Positions 1-9,067 of a stretch of 64,000 nt of DNA are shown one piece after another. The translations under genes and the position numbers were made by a program. The notes under the pieces were generated by a model. The model did not search any database. It was not told the DNA's origin and worked only from the letters and a program-made list of their open reading frames with translations. The stretch's first letter is position 1. The number at the start of each line of letters is the position of its first letter. The DNA comes from Alloalcanivorax marinus. GTDB taxonomy: Bacteria; Pseudomonadota; Gammaproteobacteria; Pseudomonadales; Alcanivoracaceae. The stretch covers positions 1 to 64,000 of the forward strand of contig NZ_JADDOL010000008.1 in the NCBI RefSeq assembly GCF_016906305.1. Reading direction: 5' to 3'.

Positions 1-435
1 TGAACCCGTCCCTGGGGGCTCCCTTTCGAACGTCCTGTTCTCAAGGGTCCCGGAAAGGCGCCCCGCTGCCCCCTCGCTCGGCAGTGAGCCGCCGCCGCTT
101 TAGATGGGTTGGGGAAAGGAACCCTCCAGAAAGGATTGGCGGTTGGCTGAACCTCTCACCCCACTACGAAGCCGCCACCTCTATACCCACCGCGGCTGGC
201 TTTCGCTCGGGCGTTTCGGCGTGGTGGGCCCATCCCGGACCGTTGGAGGCAGGGATGCCGGAAACGAGCCCCCCACCCACAACCGCCGGGGGCTGGCGCC
301 ACCTGAGGGCCTTGGTGTTTGCCCCGGCCCGGACCGTTGAAGACATGGATGTCTGAAACGAGCCCCCAGGGACGGGTTCACGGCGTGTCCGGGCCGGGGC
401 AAACACCAAGGCCCGCCCCTCTGGAGAGCGGAACC
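1..435. repeat. Gene-free intergenic region built of dispersed inverted and direct repeats
   Basis: No convincing gene lies here; ORFs in several frames have no recognisable product. Bases 1-21 are the exact reverse complement of 360-380. Bases 308-334 and 387-413 form a perfect 27-bp inverted repeat around a 52-bp centre. Two 41-bp direct copies (234-274 and 328-368) share CCCGGACCGTTG at one end and GAAACGAGCCCCC at the other. Each encloses a small hairpin (248-251 with 256-259; 341-346 with 349-354) whose stems differ by a compensatory pair. This looks like a family of short intergenic repeats, perhaps a REP/MITE-type element, but no transposase is present. The chrA stop codon lies just inside the right edge. 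Confidence 0.7.
308..413. repeat. Perfect 27-bp inverted repeat with 52-bp centre
   Basis: The left arm is 308-334 and the right arm 387-413. The arms are exact reverse complements and include the core GCCCCGGCCCGGAC. The centre holds a second hairpin, AGACAT-GG-ATGTCT (341-354). The nested structure suggests a cruciform-forming or small mobile repeat. No protein-coding role is evident. Confidence 0.8.
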
Positions 436-1575
436 TCAAACCAACTCAACCACCAACCCGAACCCGGCCATGCCGACCACCAGGCAGACCAACGGCACCC
501 GCCCCCACCGTAATAACAAAAACCCCACCCCCACCATCACCAGATCCACGCCCCCCTGCACCGCCGAACGGAACACCGGGTCGTACAGGGCCGCCAGCAG
601 CAGCCCCACCACCGCCGCGTTGAGCCCCGCCACCGCGCCGGCCAGGGCCGGGCGGGCGGCCAGGCGCTGCCAGGCGTCCGCCAGGCCCAGCACCAGCAGA
701 AAGCCGGGCAGGAAGATCGCCAGGGTGGCGGTGAGCGCCCCCAGCCAGGCCGGCCCCGGCGCCAGCAGGGCGCCCAGGTAGGCGGCCAGGGAAAACATCG
801 GTCCCGGCACCGCCTGGGCGGCGGCGTAGCCTGTGATAAAGGCGTCCTCGGTGAGCCGCTCCCCCACCAGGCCCTGCAGCAACGGCAGCACCACATGACC
901 ACCGCCGAACACCAGGGCACCGGCGCTGTAGAAATCCCGCGCCAGCCCCGCCAGGCCCGCCCCGGGCAGCAGCCACAGCAGGCCGGCGATCAGCGCGAAG
1001 GCCAGCAGCGGTCCACGGCGCGGCGTGGCGGTGCCGTCGGTGGCGGGCGGCTCGCCGCCACGCCGCCAGGCCAGCCCGATCAGCGCCGCCGCCAGCAACG
1101 CCAGCAGTTGAGTGCCGATATCGGGCCAGGCCCACAGCAGCAGCGCGGTGGCCAGCGCCAGCGCCCGGGTCGGGCCGTCCCGGCAGAACTTGCCGCCGAG
1201 CGTCAGCACCGCGTCGGCCACCACCACCACCGCCAGCCATTTCAGGCCGCGCGCCAGCCCGTCCAGCACCGTGTCCGGCAGCCGGGCGGCGTACACCGCC
1301 AGGGCCAGCATCAGCAGGAAGGACGGCAGGGTGAAGGCGACAAAGGCGGCCACGGCGCCGGGCAGGCCGGCCCGGTGGCGGCCGATGGCGAAGCCCAGCT
1401 GGCTGGAGGCCGGCCCGGGCAGGAACTGGGTCAGCGCCATCAGACGGGCGAAGGTGGCCTCGTCCAGCCAGCCCAGGCCGGTGACGAAGCGGCGGTGGAA
1501 ATAGCCCACATGGGCCGCCGGCCCGCCGAAGCTGATGCAGCCCAACCACAGAAACTCCCGAAAGACCGTCCACAT
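436..1575 (-). CDS. chrA: Chromate transporter ChrA (CHR family)
   Basis: An inner-membrane transporter of the CHR family, which in characterised members exports chromate and gives chromate resistance. The protein is about 379 residues, the usual length of the two-domain (long-chain) CHR proteins. It opens with [20 protein letters not shown], the family signature, and a second copy of the pattern ([16 protein letters not shown]) starts the C-terminal half. Many hydrophobic helices are visible. I chose the ATG at 1575 because the conserved domain begins right there and GGAA lies upstream. A GTG at 1647 would add 24 residues unlike the family. It is divergent from recQ. No chrB regulator is adjacent, so actual chromate resistance is an inference from the family. 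Confidence 0.88.
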   Translation of the reverse strand: MWTVFREFLWLGCISFGGPAAHVGYFHRRFVTGLGWLDEATFARLMALTQFLPGPASSQLGFAIGRHRAGLPGAVAAFVAFTLPSFLLMLALAVYAARLPDTVLDGLARGLKWLAVVVVADAVLTLGGKFCRDGPTRALALATALLLWAWPDIGTQLLALLAAALIGLAWRRGGEPPATDGTATPRRGPLLAFALIAGLLWLLPGAGLAGLARDFYSAGALVFGGGHVVLPLLQGLVGERLTEDAFITGYAAAQAVPGPMFSLAAYLGALLAPGPAWLGALTATLAIFLPGFLLVLGLADAWQRLAARPALAGAVAGLNAAVVGLLLAALYDPVFRSAVQGGVDLVMVGVGFLLLRWGRVPLVCLVVGMAGFGLVVELV

Positions 1576-1670
1576 ACGCTGTTCCAAAATGCCCGTCGCG
1601 GTGTAGGAGATTAGCTCTTCTTCGTGTCCCGCGGATGTCAGGCCCACGGCGGGCGGGTATACTCGCCGCC

Positions 1671-3827
1671 ATGCAACGCGATCCCCTCTCCGTTTTACAG
1701 CACGTCTTCGGCTACCACGAATTTCGCGGCGAGCAGGCCGCCATCATCGACACCGTCGCCGGCGGCGGCGACGCCCTGGTGCTGATGCCCACCGGCGGCG
1801 GCAAGTCGCTGTGTTATCAGATTCCGTCGCTGGTGCGCGACGGCGTGGGCGTGGTGGTGAGCCCGCTGATCGCGCTGATGCAGGATCAGGTGGACGCCCT
1901 CAACGCCCTGGGCGTGCGCGCCGCCTTCCTCAATTCCACGCTCACCGGCGAGCAGAGCTTCGCCCTGCAGGAGCAGGTGCGGCGCGGCGAGCTGGACCTG
2001 CTGTACGTGGCGCCGGAGCGGCTGATCCAGCCGCGCACCCTGGAGCTGTTGCACCAATCGCCGCTGGCTCTGTTCGCCATCGACGAGGCGCACTGCGTGA
2101 GCCAGTGGGGGCACGATTTCCGCAGCGACTATCTGCAGCTGTCGCTGTTGCACCGGGAATTTCCCAAGGTGCCGCGCATCGCCCTCACCGCCACCGCCGA
2201 CCCGCGCACCCGCGCCGAGATCGCCGAGCGGCTGGACCTGGGCGAGGCCCGCCATTTCGTGTCCAGCTTCGACCGGCCCAATATCCAGTACCGGATCGAG
2301 CGCAAGGACGGCGCCCGCCGCCAGTTGCTGCGGCTGCTGCGCACCGAGCATCCCGGCGACGCCGGCATCGTCTACTGTCTGTCGCGCAACAAGGTGGACC
2401 AGACCGCCGACTGGCTCAACCAGCAGGGCATCAGCGCCCTGCCCTACCACGCCGGCCTGGACGGCCGCACCCGCGCCCACCACCAGCAGCGCTTCCTGCG
2501 CGAGGAAGGGCTGGTGATGGTGGCCACGGTGGCGTTCGGCATGGGCATCGACAAACCGGACGTGCGCTTCGTGGCGCACCTGGACATGCCCAAGAGCATC
2601 GAGGCCTATTACCAGGAAACCGGCCGTGCCGGCCGCGACGGTGAACCGGCCACCGCCTGGATGGCCTATGGTTTGGAAGACGCCATCCGCCACAAGCAGA
2701 TGCAGGCCCAGTCGGAAGGCGGCGAGCAGTTCAAGCGCCATGAGAACCAGCGCCTGGAAGCCATGCTCGGGCTCTGCGAGGTGACCCACTGCCGGCGCCA
2801 GGCGCTGCTGCACTATTTCGGCGAGGAGCTGGAAAAGCCCTGCGGCAACTGCGACACCTGCCTGAACCCGCCCAAGACCTTCGACGCCACCAAGGCGGCG
2901 CAGATGGCCCTGAGCTGCGTGTTCCGCACCGGCCAGCGCTTCGGCGTCAACCATCTGGTGGACGTGCTTACCGGCAACCGCAGCGACAAGGTGGCCTCCG
3001 CCGGCCACGACCATGTGTCCACCTGGAACATCGGCGGCGAGTTCTCCGCCGGCCAGTGGCGCGCCATCTACCGGCAACTGGTGGCACGCGGGCTGCTGGC
3101 GGTGGACGCGGAGGGCTACGGCGCCCTCAAGCTCACCGAGACCTGTCGCCCCTATCTGCGCGGCGAGCAGGTGCTGCACCTGCGCAAGGACACCGCCAAG
3201 GCCACCGAGCGCACCCGCCGCGACAAGCCCCAGGTGGCCGACGCCGACCGCACCCTGTGGGAAGCGCTGCGCGCCTGCCGCAAGCGGCTGGCCGAGGAGG
3301 AAGGGGTGCCGCCCTATGTGATCTTCCATGACGCCACCCTGATGGACATGCTCGCCCTGCGTCCCCGGGACCGCCACGAGATGGCCGCCGTCAGCGGCGT
3401 CGGCGACCGCAAGCTGGACGCCTACGGCGACGCCTTTCTGGCGGTGCTGAACGAAGGCTCCAAGGGACCGGAGGGCGGCGCCGCCGAGGTGCGCGACCCG
3501 CGCCGCGCCCCGGACGGCGATCAGGACGAACTGGAGGCCCTGGCCCGGGCCGGCATGGCCCCGGACGCCATTGCCCGCCGCCAGGGCCTGGGCGAAGCGG
3601 AAGTCTACCGGGCCCTGGCGGATCTGGTGGCGGACGGCCGCCTGGATCTGGAGCAGGCCCTGGGCCTGCCCCCGGCGGAGCTGGGCATCATCCAGGACGC
3701 CCTGCTGGCCCAGCCCAATCTGGGCGACGACACTTTCAGCTACCGCCAGGTGCGCGAGTTTCTCAGCGACGACTACCCCACCGGGGTGCTGCACTGCGTG
3801 CGTAGGGCGATCCTCGCCAGCCTGTGA
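1671..3827 (+). CDS. recQ: ATP-dependent DNA helicase RecQ with C-terminal extension
   Basis: A 3'-5' superfamily 2 DNA helicase of recombination and repair. The 718-residue product has Walker A TGGGKS at about residues 41-46, a DEAH box ([14 protein letters not shown]) near 137-150, the helicase C motif [10 protein letters not shown], a zinc-binding cysteine cluster (CEVTHC then CGNCDTC), a winged-helix RQC region and an HRDC domain ([10 protein letters not shown]). After HRDC about 110 further residues resemble a helix-turn-helix tail ([20 protein letters not shown]). This makes it longer than the roughly 610-residue E. coli enzyme. The ATG at 1671 was preferred over an upstream start at 1635 because [20 protein letters not shown] matches the usual N-terminus. 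Confidence 0.95.
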   Translation: MQRDPLSVLQHVFGYHEFRGEQAAIIDTVAGGGDALVLMPTGGGKSLCYQIPSLVRDGVGVVVSPLIALMQDQVDALNALGVRAAFLNSTLTGEQSFALQEQVRRGELDLLYVAPERLIQPRTLELLHQSPLALFAIDEAHCVSQWGHDFRSDYLQLSLLHREFPKVPRIALTATADPRTRAEIAERLDLGEARHFVSSFDRPNIQYRIERKDGARRQLLRLLRTEHPGDAGIVYCLSRNKVDQTADWLNQQGISALPYHAGLDGRTRAHHQQRFLREEGLVMVATVAFGMGIDKPDVRFVAHLDMPKSIEAYYQETGRAGRDGEPATAWMAYGLEDAIRHKQMQAQSEGGEQFKRHENQRLEAMLGLCEVTHCRRQALLHYFGEELEKPCGNCDTCLNPPKTFDATKAAQMALSCVFRTGQRFGVNHLVDVLTGNRSDKVASAGHDHVSTWNIGGEFSAGQWRAIYRQLVARGLLAVDAEGYGALKLTETCRPYLRGEQVLHLRKDTAKATERTRRDKPQVADADRTLWEALRACRKRLAEEEGVPPYVIFHDATLMDMLALRPRDRHEMAAVSGVGDRKLDAYGDAFLAVLNEGSKGPEGGAAEVRDPRRAPDGDQDELEALARAGMAPDAIARRQGLGEAEVYRALADLVADGRLDLEQALGLPPAELGIIQDALLAQPNLGDDTFSYRQVREFLSDDYPTGVLHCVRRAILASL

Positions 3828-3874
3828 AGGGAACCCGGGGCGGGCTTTTCCTTTCCCGGGTCGGACCGGCTATC

Positions 3875-3885
3875 ATGTAATACAT
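3875..3885. promoter_or_regulatory. Candidate toxin-antitoxin operator palindrome
   Basis: ATGTA-A-TACAT is an 11-bp palindrome 28 bp upstream of the antitoxin start. It overlaps a possible -10 element (TATCAT, 3871-3876). Ribbon-helix-helix antitoxins normally bind short palindromes in their own promoter, so autoregulation here is a reasonable inference. Confidence 0.4.
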
Positions 3886-3913
3886 CGTAGTCAACGAAGC
3901 CGAGGGCTTACCC

Positions 3914-4192
3914 ATGAGTGTCACCACGGTTCGCTTGCAGAGCGAGATAGAGCAGCGCCTGGAAGCCATCGCCCAGCGGCTGCAGCGCAGCAAGGGCTGG
4001 GTCATCAACCAGGCGTTGGCCGAGTACATTGAAAAGGAACAACGTGAGCAGGAGCGCTGGCGGCAGACCCTGGAAGCCATGGAATCGGCGGCCCGGGGCA
4101 ACGTTGCCGAGGCCGACGAGGTGCATGGCTGGTTGCAAAGCTGGGGCACGGATCAGGAGCGGGAGGCACCCGACGCGGGGAACAAGGAATGA
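3914..4192 (+). CDS. Ribbon-helix-helix antitoxin (CopG/ParD-like)
   Basis: A 92-residue protein whose first 45 residues match the ribbon-helix-helix fold: a short strand (TTVRLQSEIEQRL) followed by two helices with the typical RSKGWVINQALAEYIE pattern. The C-terminal half is charged and helical, as expected for the segment that wraps and neutralises a toxin. It overlaps the downstream ParE/RelE-like toxin by 4 bp (ATGA), the standard arrangement of type II toxin-antitoxin pairs. It probably represses its own promoter through the palindrome just upstream. The exact antitoxin subfamily cannot be fixed from sequence alone. Confidence 0.85.
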   Translation: MSVTTVRLQSEIEQRLEAIAQRLQRSKGWVINQALAEYIEKEQREQERWRQTLEAMESAARGNVAEADEVHGWLQSWGTDQEREAPDAGNKE

Positions 4193-4470
4193 AGCTGGTT
4201 TACACGGATGTAGCCATTGCAGACTTAAAGCGACTCAGGACCTTCATCGAGACCCACGACCCTTCGGCGGCGGCCCGGGTCGCCGCCGAGCTGGTGGAAA
4301 AAATCCGCCGGCTGACGGACTTTCCCCACCTCGGCGCCCCGGTTCCGCTGGCGCCGGATCCGGAATCGATTCGCGACATGGTGTTCGGCCACTATGTGGT
4401 GCGCTATTCCGTCCATCCCAGCGTGGTGATCGTTCTGCGCATCTGGCATGGACGGGAAGGCGAGCGGTAG
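4189..4470 (+). CDS. ParE/RelE-superfamily toxin
   Basis: A 93-residue protein of the RelE/ParE toxin superfamily. The start (MKLVYTDVAIADLKRLRTFI), the central SAAARVAAELVEKIRRLTDFPHLG and the terminal strand RYSVHPSVVIVLRIWHGRE follow the family pattern, in which a C-terminal Arg/His strand carries the active or target-binding residues. Members either poison gyrase (ParE) or cleave ribosome-bound mRNA (RelE). The FPHLG and RIWHGRE motifs favour ParE-like annotation, but the target is not proven. It is translationally coupled to the antitoxin by the 4-bp overlap. Confidence 0.83.
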   Translation: MKLVYTDVAIADLKRLRTFIETHDPSAAARVAAELVEKIRRLTDFPHLGAPVPLAPDPESIRDMVFGHYVVRYSVHPSVVIVLRIWHGREGER

Positions 4471-4488
4471 CGACCACCAACCCCCTGA

Positions 4489-5271
4489 TCAGCTGCCGGT
4501 GCCGGTCAGCTTGATGATGTTGTTGGGAAACTCCCGCGACGCCACCTCACCGGAAAACGCCCGCGCCACATCGAGAATCGTGTCGCTGGCCCGCGCGTAT
4601 TGTTTCGAGAACGGCGGCCAGTAATCGCCCAGCCCCAGGGCGTCGTTGATCACCAGCACCTGACCGTCGCAATCCGGGCCGGCGCCGATGCCGATGGTGG
4701 AGATGCCCCGCTCGGCGGTGATGGCGCGGGCCAGGTCGTAGGGAATGTGTTCCATCACCATCATGAAGGCACCGGCCTCCTCGATGCCTTTCGCCTCCTG
4801 GCGAATCCGCTCGGCCTCCGCGTCACTGCGGCCGACCTTGGCGAACCCCTTGGCGGTCTGCGGCAGCAGACCGGTGTGACCGCACACCGGAATGTCGTGG
4901 GCCACCAGATGGCGAATCACCTCGTACTTGTCCCCTTCCAGTTTGACGCTGTCGGCGCCGGCGGCGATCAGACGCCGGGCGCTGGCCAGGGCGGTGTCCG
5001 CGTCGCGGTCGGTGCGGTACGGCAGATCACCGACGATGTGCGTGTCCGGGGCACCCCGGCGCACCGCGCCGATGTGGTACTCCATATGTTCCAGGGTGAC
5101 GTGGCGGGTGCTGTCGAAGCCCATCTCCACCATGCCCACGGTGTCGCCCACCAGAATCACCGGAATGCCGGCACGCTCCAGGGCGCGCGCCACCGGGCAG
5201 GTGTAGGCGGTGAGCATGGCAATCGGCTGGAGGCCCTTGCGGGCGACAAAATCGCTGGCTTGCAACTTCAT
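4489..5271 (-). CDS. panB: 3-methyl-2-oxobutanoate hydroxymethyltransferase PanB
   Basis: The first committed enzyme of pantothenate synthesis. It transfers a hydroxymethyl group from 5,10-methylenetetrahydrofolate to alpha-ketoisovalerate, giving ketopantoate. The 260-residue length is normal. Family motifs are AMLTAYTCPVARALERAGI, VILVGDTVGMVEMGFDST, the metal-site region DSVKLEGDKY, VCGHTGLLPQ and TIGIGAGPDCDGQVLVINDALGL. The ATG at 5271 has AGCGAGGA upstream. PanC, often the partner gene, is not adjacent. It converges with the toxin gene, whose stop lies 18 bp away. Confidence 0.95.
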   Translation of the reverse strand: MKLQASDFVARKGLQPIAMLTAYTCPVARALERAGIPVILVGDTVGMVEMGFDSTRHVTLEHMEYHIGAVRRGAPDTHIVGDLPYRTDRDADTALASARRLIAAGADSVKLEGDKYEVIRHLVAHDIPVCGHTGLLPQTAKGFAKVGRSDAEAERIRQEAKGIEEAGAFMMVMEHIPYDLARAITAERGISTIGIGAGPDCDGQVLVINDALGLGDYWPPFSKQYARASDTILDVARAFSGEVASREFPNNIIKLTGTGS

Positions 5272-5387
5272 GATCAGTCCTCGCTGAAGGTGTCAAGGAG
5301 CCCTTTCATAGCACGAGCGGCCTTCAAATAAAATTCATTTGGCGGTGATCGAAGTGTCGCTTTCCCCGGGCAAGCTGTGAGCGCTTT

Positions 5388-5407
5388 CAGGAGCGCTCGC
5401 GCTCCTG
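5388..5407 (+). promoter_or_regulatory. Terminator-like hairpin in the metallophosphoesterase leader
   Basis: CAGGAGCG-CTCG-CGCTCCTG is a perfect 8-bp stem followed by CTTTCTTTT. It lies 32 bp before the downstream ATG at 5440. It could be a weak terminator for read-through from the toxin-antitoxin operon, or a leader structure of the lipoprotein gene. panB runs the other way, so it does not terminate panB. Confidence 0.4.
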
Positions 5408-5439
5408 CTTTCTTTTACGGGTTTTACTGGGGAACAATA

Positions 5440-7395
5440 ATGAAGCTTTCTCTTCACGGGGCGGCCGCCATCGTCATGGCGCTGGCCCTGGCCGCCTGTG
5501 GCGGCGATTCGTCCGATAACGACGCCGTGGACAATGGCGGCGGCAACGGCGGCACGCCGCCGGCGGAACGCACCGCGGTGCGCATCGGCCTGCTGCCCGA
5601 TACCCAGGGCGGCGGCGACAACGTCTCCATCCATCCGATGAAGGCGGTGCTCGACAAGGAAGCCGAGCTCGGCGCCAACATCGTGATTCCGGTGGGCGAC
5701 CTCACCGACCACGGCACCACCCGCGAATTCCAGCAATGGACCTCGGTGGCGCAGAGCTACCGGGACGCCGGCATCGAGTTCCTGCCTTTGATGGGCAACC
5801 ACGAGGACAGCTACGCCTATTCCGTGGAATGGATCGAGAACATGAAGCACTACATCCCCGAGGACGCGGTGCACATGGCCGGCGCGCAGTACCTGAACTA
5901 CTACGTGATGCGCGGCAACGTGATGATCTTCCTGCTCAAGTACTACAACCTGCCGATCGCCTTCGATTGGATCAAGCAGGAAGTGGCCGCCCACGAGGGC
6001 GAGTTCGATCACCTGGTGATCGCCAGCCACGACGGCCTGATCGGCGCCAAATACGGCGAGACCCGCGAGATGATCGTGGAGGGCGTGGCCGGCGACGATC
6101 ACCTGATGAACAAGTGGGACGACATCCGCGCCTTCTTCTCCAAATACGACGTGATCTGGGTACAGGGCCACGAGCACATGTACCAGCGTTCGGTGATCAC
6201 CGCGCCGATCTGGGTGGACCCGACCTCCTGGACCGTGGAGGACGGCAACTACCGTCTGCCCCAGTACATGCAGATCATGTCCGGCAATGCCTCCTACAAA
6301 GGCTATGAGTTCCGCTATGGCGAACGGGAGCTGGTGCAGCGTATCGTCGCCCAGAAGATGAACACCCTGGACAATGGCTCCACCGCCTACGACGTGAACG
6401 CCTCGGTACTCAGCTTCGACGGCGACCGGGTGGATTATCAGTCCTGGTACACCGAACACACCATCGGCGCCAACGAAGACGGCGAGAAGGAGCTGGCCGA
6501 CCCGCAATGGAAGCTGATGGATCGCTTCTCCCGTACCCGCAACCGCTGCGAACGTCTGGTATACCCGACCTCGATTCCGGAAGGCACCCGTCCGGTGATG
6601 TATCTGGACAGCCAGTACATCAGCAACGATTGCCTGGCCCCGGACGGCAGCGTGGCGCGCATGGTGGGCGGCATCAACGACACCTTCAACCGGGTCGAGA
6701 GCCGCACCCGGGATATGGAAGTGACGCCGGGCTTCAGCCGCGCCGGCTCGGTCATCGAGCTGGCCCGCCTGGCCTATCAGTTCCTGTTCCAGATGAACGA
6801 GAGCTGGACGCCCAACCTGAACGCGGAAAACCGGGTGGTGCCCAACGCCGACGACGCCAACGTGCTCGACATTCCGGAAACCACCATCGACCTGAAGGAA
6901 CTGGTCACCATGAGCTGGCAGGCGGCCGGCGGCGACACCGCCTCCGACGTGCTGATCGTCAGCGGCACCCAGAACCAGACCGGCACCTACTCCAGTGCCT
7001 ACGGCGCCGCCAAGGACCTGGAAGCGGACACCGGCCTGCCGGGCAGCCAGCCGGACGGCTCCACCAAGCAGCCGCACACTCTGCCCGCCACCGCCAGCAA
7101 GAGCTGGGACCTGGCCACCGCCGTGTCCGATGCCTACGCCCTCACCTTTGACGCGCCCCAGGGCCGGGATCCCGGGACCCTGACGCTGGGCTGGCTCACC
7201 GATGAAGGCTGGCAGCCCATCGCCAGCGCCGACTGCGTCGTCGAGCAACCCTACGACGCCGGCGTGCTGACCAGCACCCCGACCCGTCCGGCCGGCTGTG
7301 ACGGCCAGCCCCTGGTGGGCTTCGACGCCGACCATGGCCACCGCTGGTGGGTGGTGCTTCAGCAGGACGCGGAACTGGCCCTGCTCCGCCGGTAA
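5440..7395 (+). CDS. Calcineurin-like metallophosphoesterase lipoprotein
   Basis: A predicted surface or periplasmic lipoprotein of about 651 residues. A signal peptide ends in a lipobox (LALAAC) followed by GG and an Asp/Asn-rich linker. The metallophosphoesterase signatures are in order: LLPDTQGG near residue 55, VGDLTDHG near 88, GNHED near 118, SHDG near 200 and GHEHMYQRS near 245. This is the canonical two-metal phosphoesterase set. The last 250 residues contain no domain I recognise. I chose the ATG at 5440 because it begins the signal peptide. The substrate is unknown. Three other phosphatase lipoproteins occur in the window. Confidence 0.8.
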   Translation: MKLSLHGAAAIVMALALAACGGDSSDNDAVDNGGGNGGTPPAERTAVRIGLLPDTQGGGDNVSIHPMKAVLDKEAELGANIVIPVGDLTDHGTTREFQQWTSVAQSYRDAGIEFLPLMGNHEDSYAYSVEWIENMKHYIPEDAVHMAGAQYLNYYVMRGNVMIFLLKYYNLPIAFDWIKQEVAAHEGEFDHLVIASHDGLIGAKYGETREMIVEGVAGDDHLMNKWDDIRAFFSKYDVIWVQGHEHMYQRSVITAPIWVDPTSWTVEDGNYRLPQYMQIMSGNASYKGYEFRYGERELVQRIVAQKMNTLDNGSTAYDVNASVLSFDGDRVDYQSWYTEHTIGANEDGEKELADPQWKLMDRFSRTRNRCERLVYPTSIPEGTRPVMYLDSQYISNDCLAPDGSVARMVGGINDTFNRVESRTRDMEVTPGFSRAGSVIELARLAYQFLFQMNESWTPNLNAENRVVPNADDANVLDIPETTIDLKELVTMSWQAAGGDTASDVLIVSGTQNQTGTYSSAYGAAKDLEADTGLPGSQPDGSTKQPHTLPATASKSWDLATAVSDAYALTFDAPQGRDPGTLTLGWLTDEGWQPIASADCVVEQPYDAGVLTSTPTRPAGCDGQPLVGFDADHGHRWWVVLQQDAELALLRR

Positions 7396-7402
7396 ACCGC
7401 CT

Positions 7403-7455
7403 ATCGCGACTGAAGTCGCTCCTACACCCCCCGTAGGAGCGGCTTTAGCCGCGAT
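7403..7455. repeat. REP-type hairpin repeat
   Basis: The left arm 7403-7425 (ATCGCGACTGAAGTCGCTCC...) and right arm 7433-7455 (GTAGGAGCGGCTTTAGCCGC...) are nearly reverse complementary around a C-rich loop. The GTAGGAGCGGCT core is typical of Pseudomonas-type REP elements. It sits between two genes read in the same direction. Confidence 0.8.
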
Positions 7456-7556
7456 CTCCCCCTTTCCCCACCGCAAAAACCCCTCGTACTCCGCTTCGCA
7501 ATCCGTTAGTCTGCACCGCCTTTCCTCCCCCTCGAGTTTTCGGAATACCCCTCTTT

Positions 7557-9002
7557 ATGGATTTTGCTTCCCTCGGTTTATCCGAACCCCTGCTGCGTGC
7601 GGTCGCCGAGCAGGGCTACAGCCAGCCGTCGCCGATTCAGGCGCAGGCGATCCCCGCCGTGCTGGCCGGCCGCGATGTGATGGCCGCCGCCCAGACCGGC
7701 ACCGGCAAGACCGCCGGCTTCACCCTGCCCATGCTGCAGCGGCTGGAGGGCGGCCGCCGGGCGCCCCGCCAGGCCCGGGCCCTGGTGCTGACCCCGACCC
7801 GGGAGCTGGCCGCCCAGGTGGGCGAAAGCGTCAGCGACTACGGCCGCTACCTGAACGTGCGCTCGGCGGTGGTGTTTGGCGGCGTCGGCATCAACCCGCA
7901 GATCGACCGCCTCAAGGGCGGCCTGGACGTGCTGGTGGCCACCCCCGGCCGGCTGCTGGACCTGCATCAGCAGGGCGCGGTGCGCTTCGATAACCTGGAA
8001 ATCCTGGTGCTGGACGAAGCCGACCGGATGCTCGACATGGGCTTTATCCATGACATCCGCAAAGTGCTCAAGCTGCTGCCGGCCAAGCGCCAGACGCTGA
8101 TGTTCTCGGCCACCTTCTCCAACGACATCCGCACCCTGGCCAAGAGCCTGGTGCACGACCCGGCGGAAGTGGACGTGAGCCCGCGCAACAGCACCGCCGA
8201 GCGGGTACGCCAGTGGGTGGTGCCGGTGGACCAGAACCAGAAGGCGGCGGCGCTCAGCCACCTGATCACCGACGAAAACTGGTTCCAGGTGCTGGTGTTC
8301 ACTCGCACCAAGCACGGCGCCAACCGGCTCGCCAAACAGCTGGTGGGCAACGGCATCGAAGCGGCGGCGATCCACGGCAACAAGAGCCAGAACGCCCGCA
8401 CCCGGGCGCTGGCGGACTTCAAGGACGGCAGCGTGCGGGCCCTGGTGGCCACCGACATCGCCGCCCGTGGCCTGGACATCGAACAGTTGCCCCAGGTGGT
8501 CAACTTCGACCTGCCCAACGTGCCGGAAGACTATGTGCACCGGATCGGCCGCACCGGCCGGGCCGGCGCCAGCGGCCAGGCCGTGTCCCTGGTGAGCGCC
8601 GACGAAAGCAAGCTGCTGTTCGATATCGAGAAGCTGATCCGCACGCCCATCGAGCGGCGCGCCCTGGACGGCTTCGAGCCCGGCGAACCGCTGCCCACCA
8701 AGGGCCCGGGCCGGGCCCCGGCCATGGGCGGCCGGGGTGGTAACGGTGGCCGTGGCGGCAACGGCGGCGGCGGTCGTGGTGGCAATGGTGGCGGTAATGG
8801 TGGCGGTCGTGGCGGTAATGGCGGCGGTCGCGGTGGCAACGCCGGTGGCGGCCGTGGCCGGGGTCAGGGCGGCGCCAGCGCCGCCGGCAAGGCCGACGGC
8901 AACCGTGGCGGCAACGCCGAGGGCGCCCGCCCCGGCAACGGCGACGGCCAACGCCGCCGCCGGCGTCGTCGGCCCTCCGGTAACCGCGACACCTCCCGGT
9001 AG
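7557..9002 (+). CDS. rhlE: DEAD-box RNA helicase RhlE with Gly-rich tail
   Basis: An ATP-dependent RNA helicase probably acting in RNA remodelling or decay. The 481 residues contain the Q motif ([14 protein letters not shown]), motif I AQTGTGKT, Ia PTRELA, TPGRL, DEAD ([13 protein letters not shown]), SAT, and motif [10 protein letters not shown]. From about residue 385 a tail of [10 protein letters not shown] repeats (bases about 8725-8870) leads into an Arg-rich end ([11 protein letters not shown]), as in RhlE proteins where the basic disordered tail binds RNA. The tail is encoded by near-identical short tandem repeats, so its length may vary between strains. Confidence 0.93.
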   Translation: MDFASLGLSEPLLRAVAEQGYSQPSPIQAQAIPAVLAGRDVMAAAQTGTGKTAGFTLPMLQRLEGGRRAPRQARALVLTPTRELAAQVGESVSDYGRYLNVRSAVVFGGVGINPQIDRLKGGLDVLVATPGRLLDLHQQGAVRFDNLEILVLDEADRMLDMGFIHDIRKVLKLLPAKRQTLMFSATFSNDIRTLAKSLVHDPAEVDVSPRNSTAERVRQWVVPVDQNQKAAALSHLITDENWFQVLVFTRTKHGANRLAKQLVGNGIEAAAIHGNKSQNARTRALADFKDGSVRALVATDIAARGLDIEQLPQVVNFDLPNVPEDYVHRIGRTGRAGASGQAVSLVSADESKLLFDIEKLIRTPIERRALDGFEPGEPLPTKGPGRAPAMGGRGGNGGRGGNGGGGRGGNGGGNGGGRGGNGGGRGGNAGGGRGRGQGGASAAGKADGNRGGNAEGARPGNGDGQRRRRRRRPSGNRDTSR

Positions 9003-9010
9003 GCCCGGCG

Positions 9011-9067
9011 ATCGCGGTCGAACGACCGCTCCTACCACATCCCCGTAGGAGCGGCTTCAGCCGCGAT
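9011..9067. repeat. REP-type hairpin repeat
   Basis: Arms 9011-9035 and 9045-9067 share the GTAGGAGCGGCTTCAGCCGC core and can fold into a long stem. It lies between the convergent rhlE and transporter genes and overlaps the first base of the latter's stop codon, so it probably also acts as the shared 3' end. Confidence 0.8.

Noticed and set aside
895-1614. Long + strand ORF (239 codons) opposite chrA
   Set aside because: Its product is Gln/Arg/Gly-rich and low in complexity, as expected from the antisense of a high-GC gene; chrA has clear family motifs.
1695-3794. 699-codon antisense ORF across recQ
   Set aside because: A shadow of high GC3 codons in recQ; it contains no recognisable domain and is rich in His/Gln/Val.
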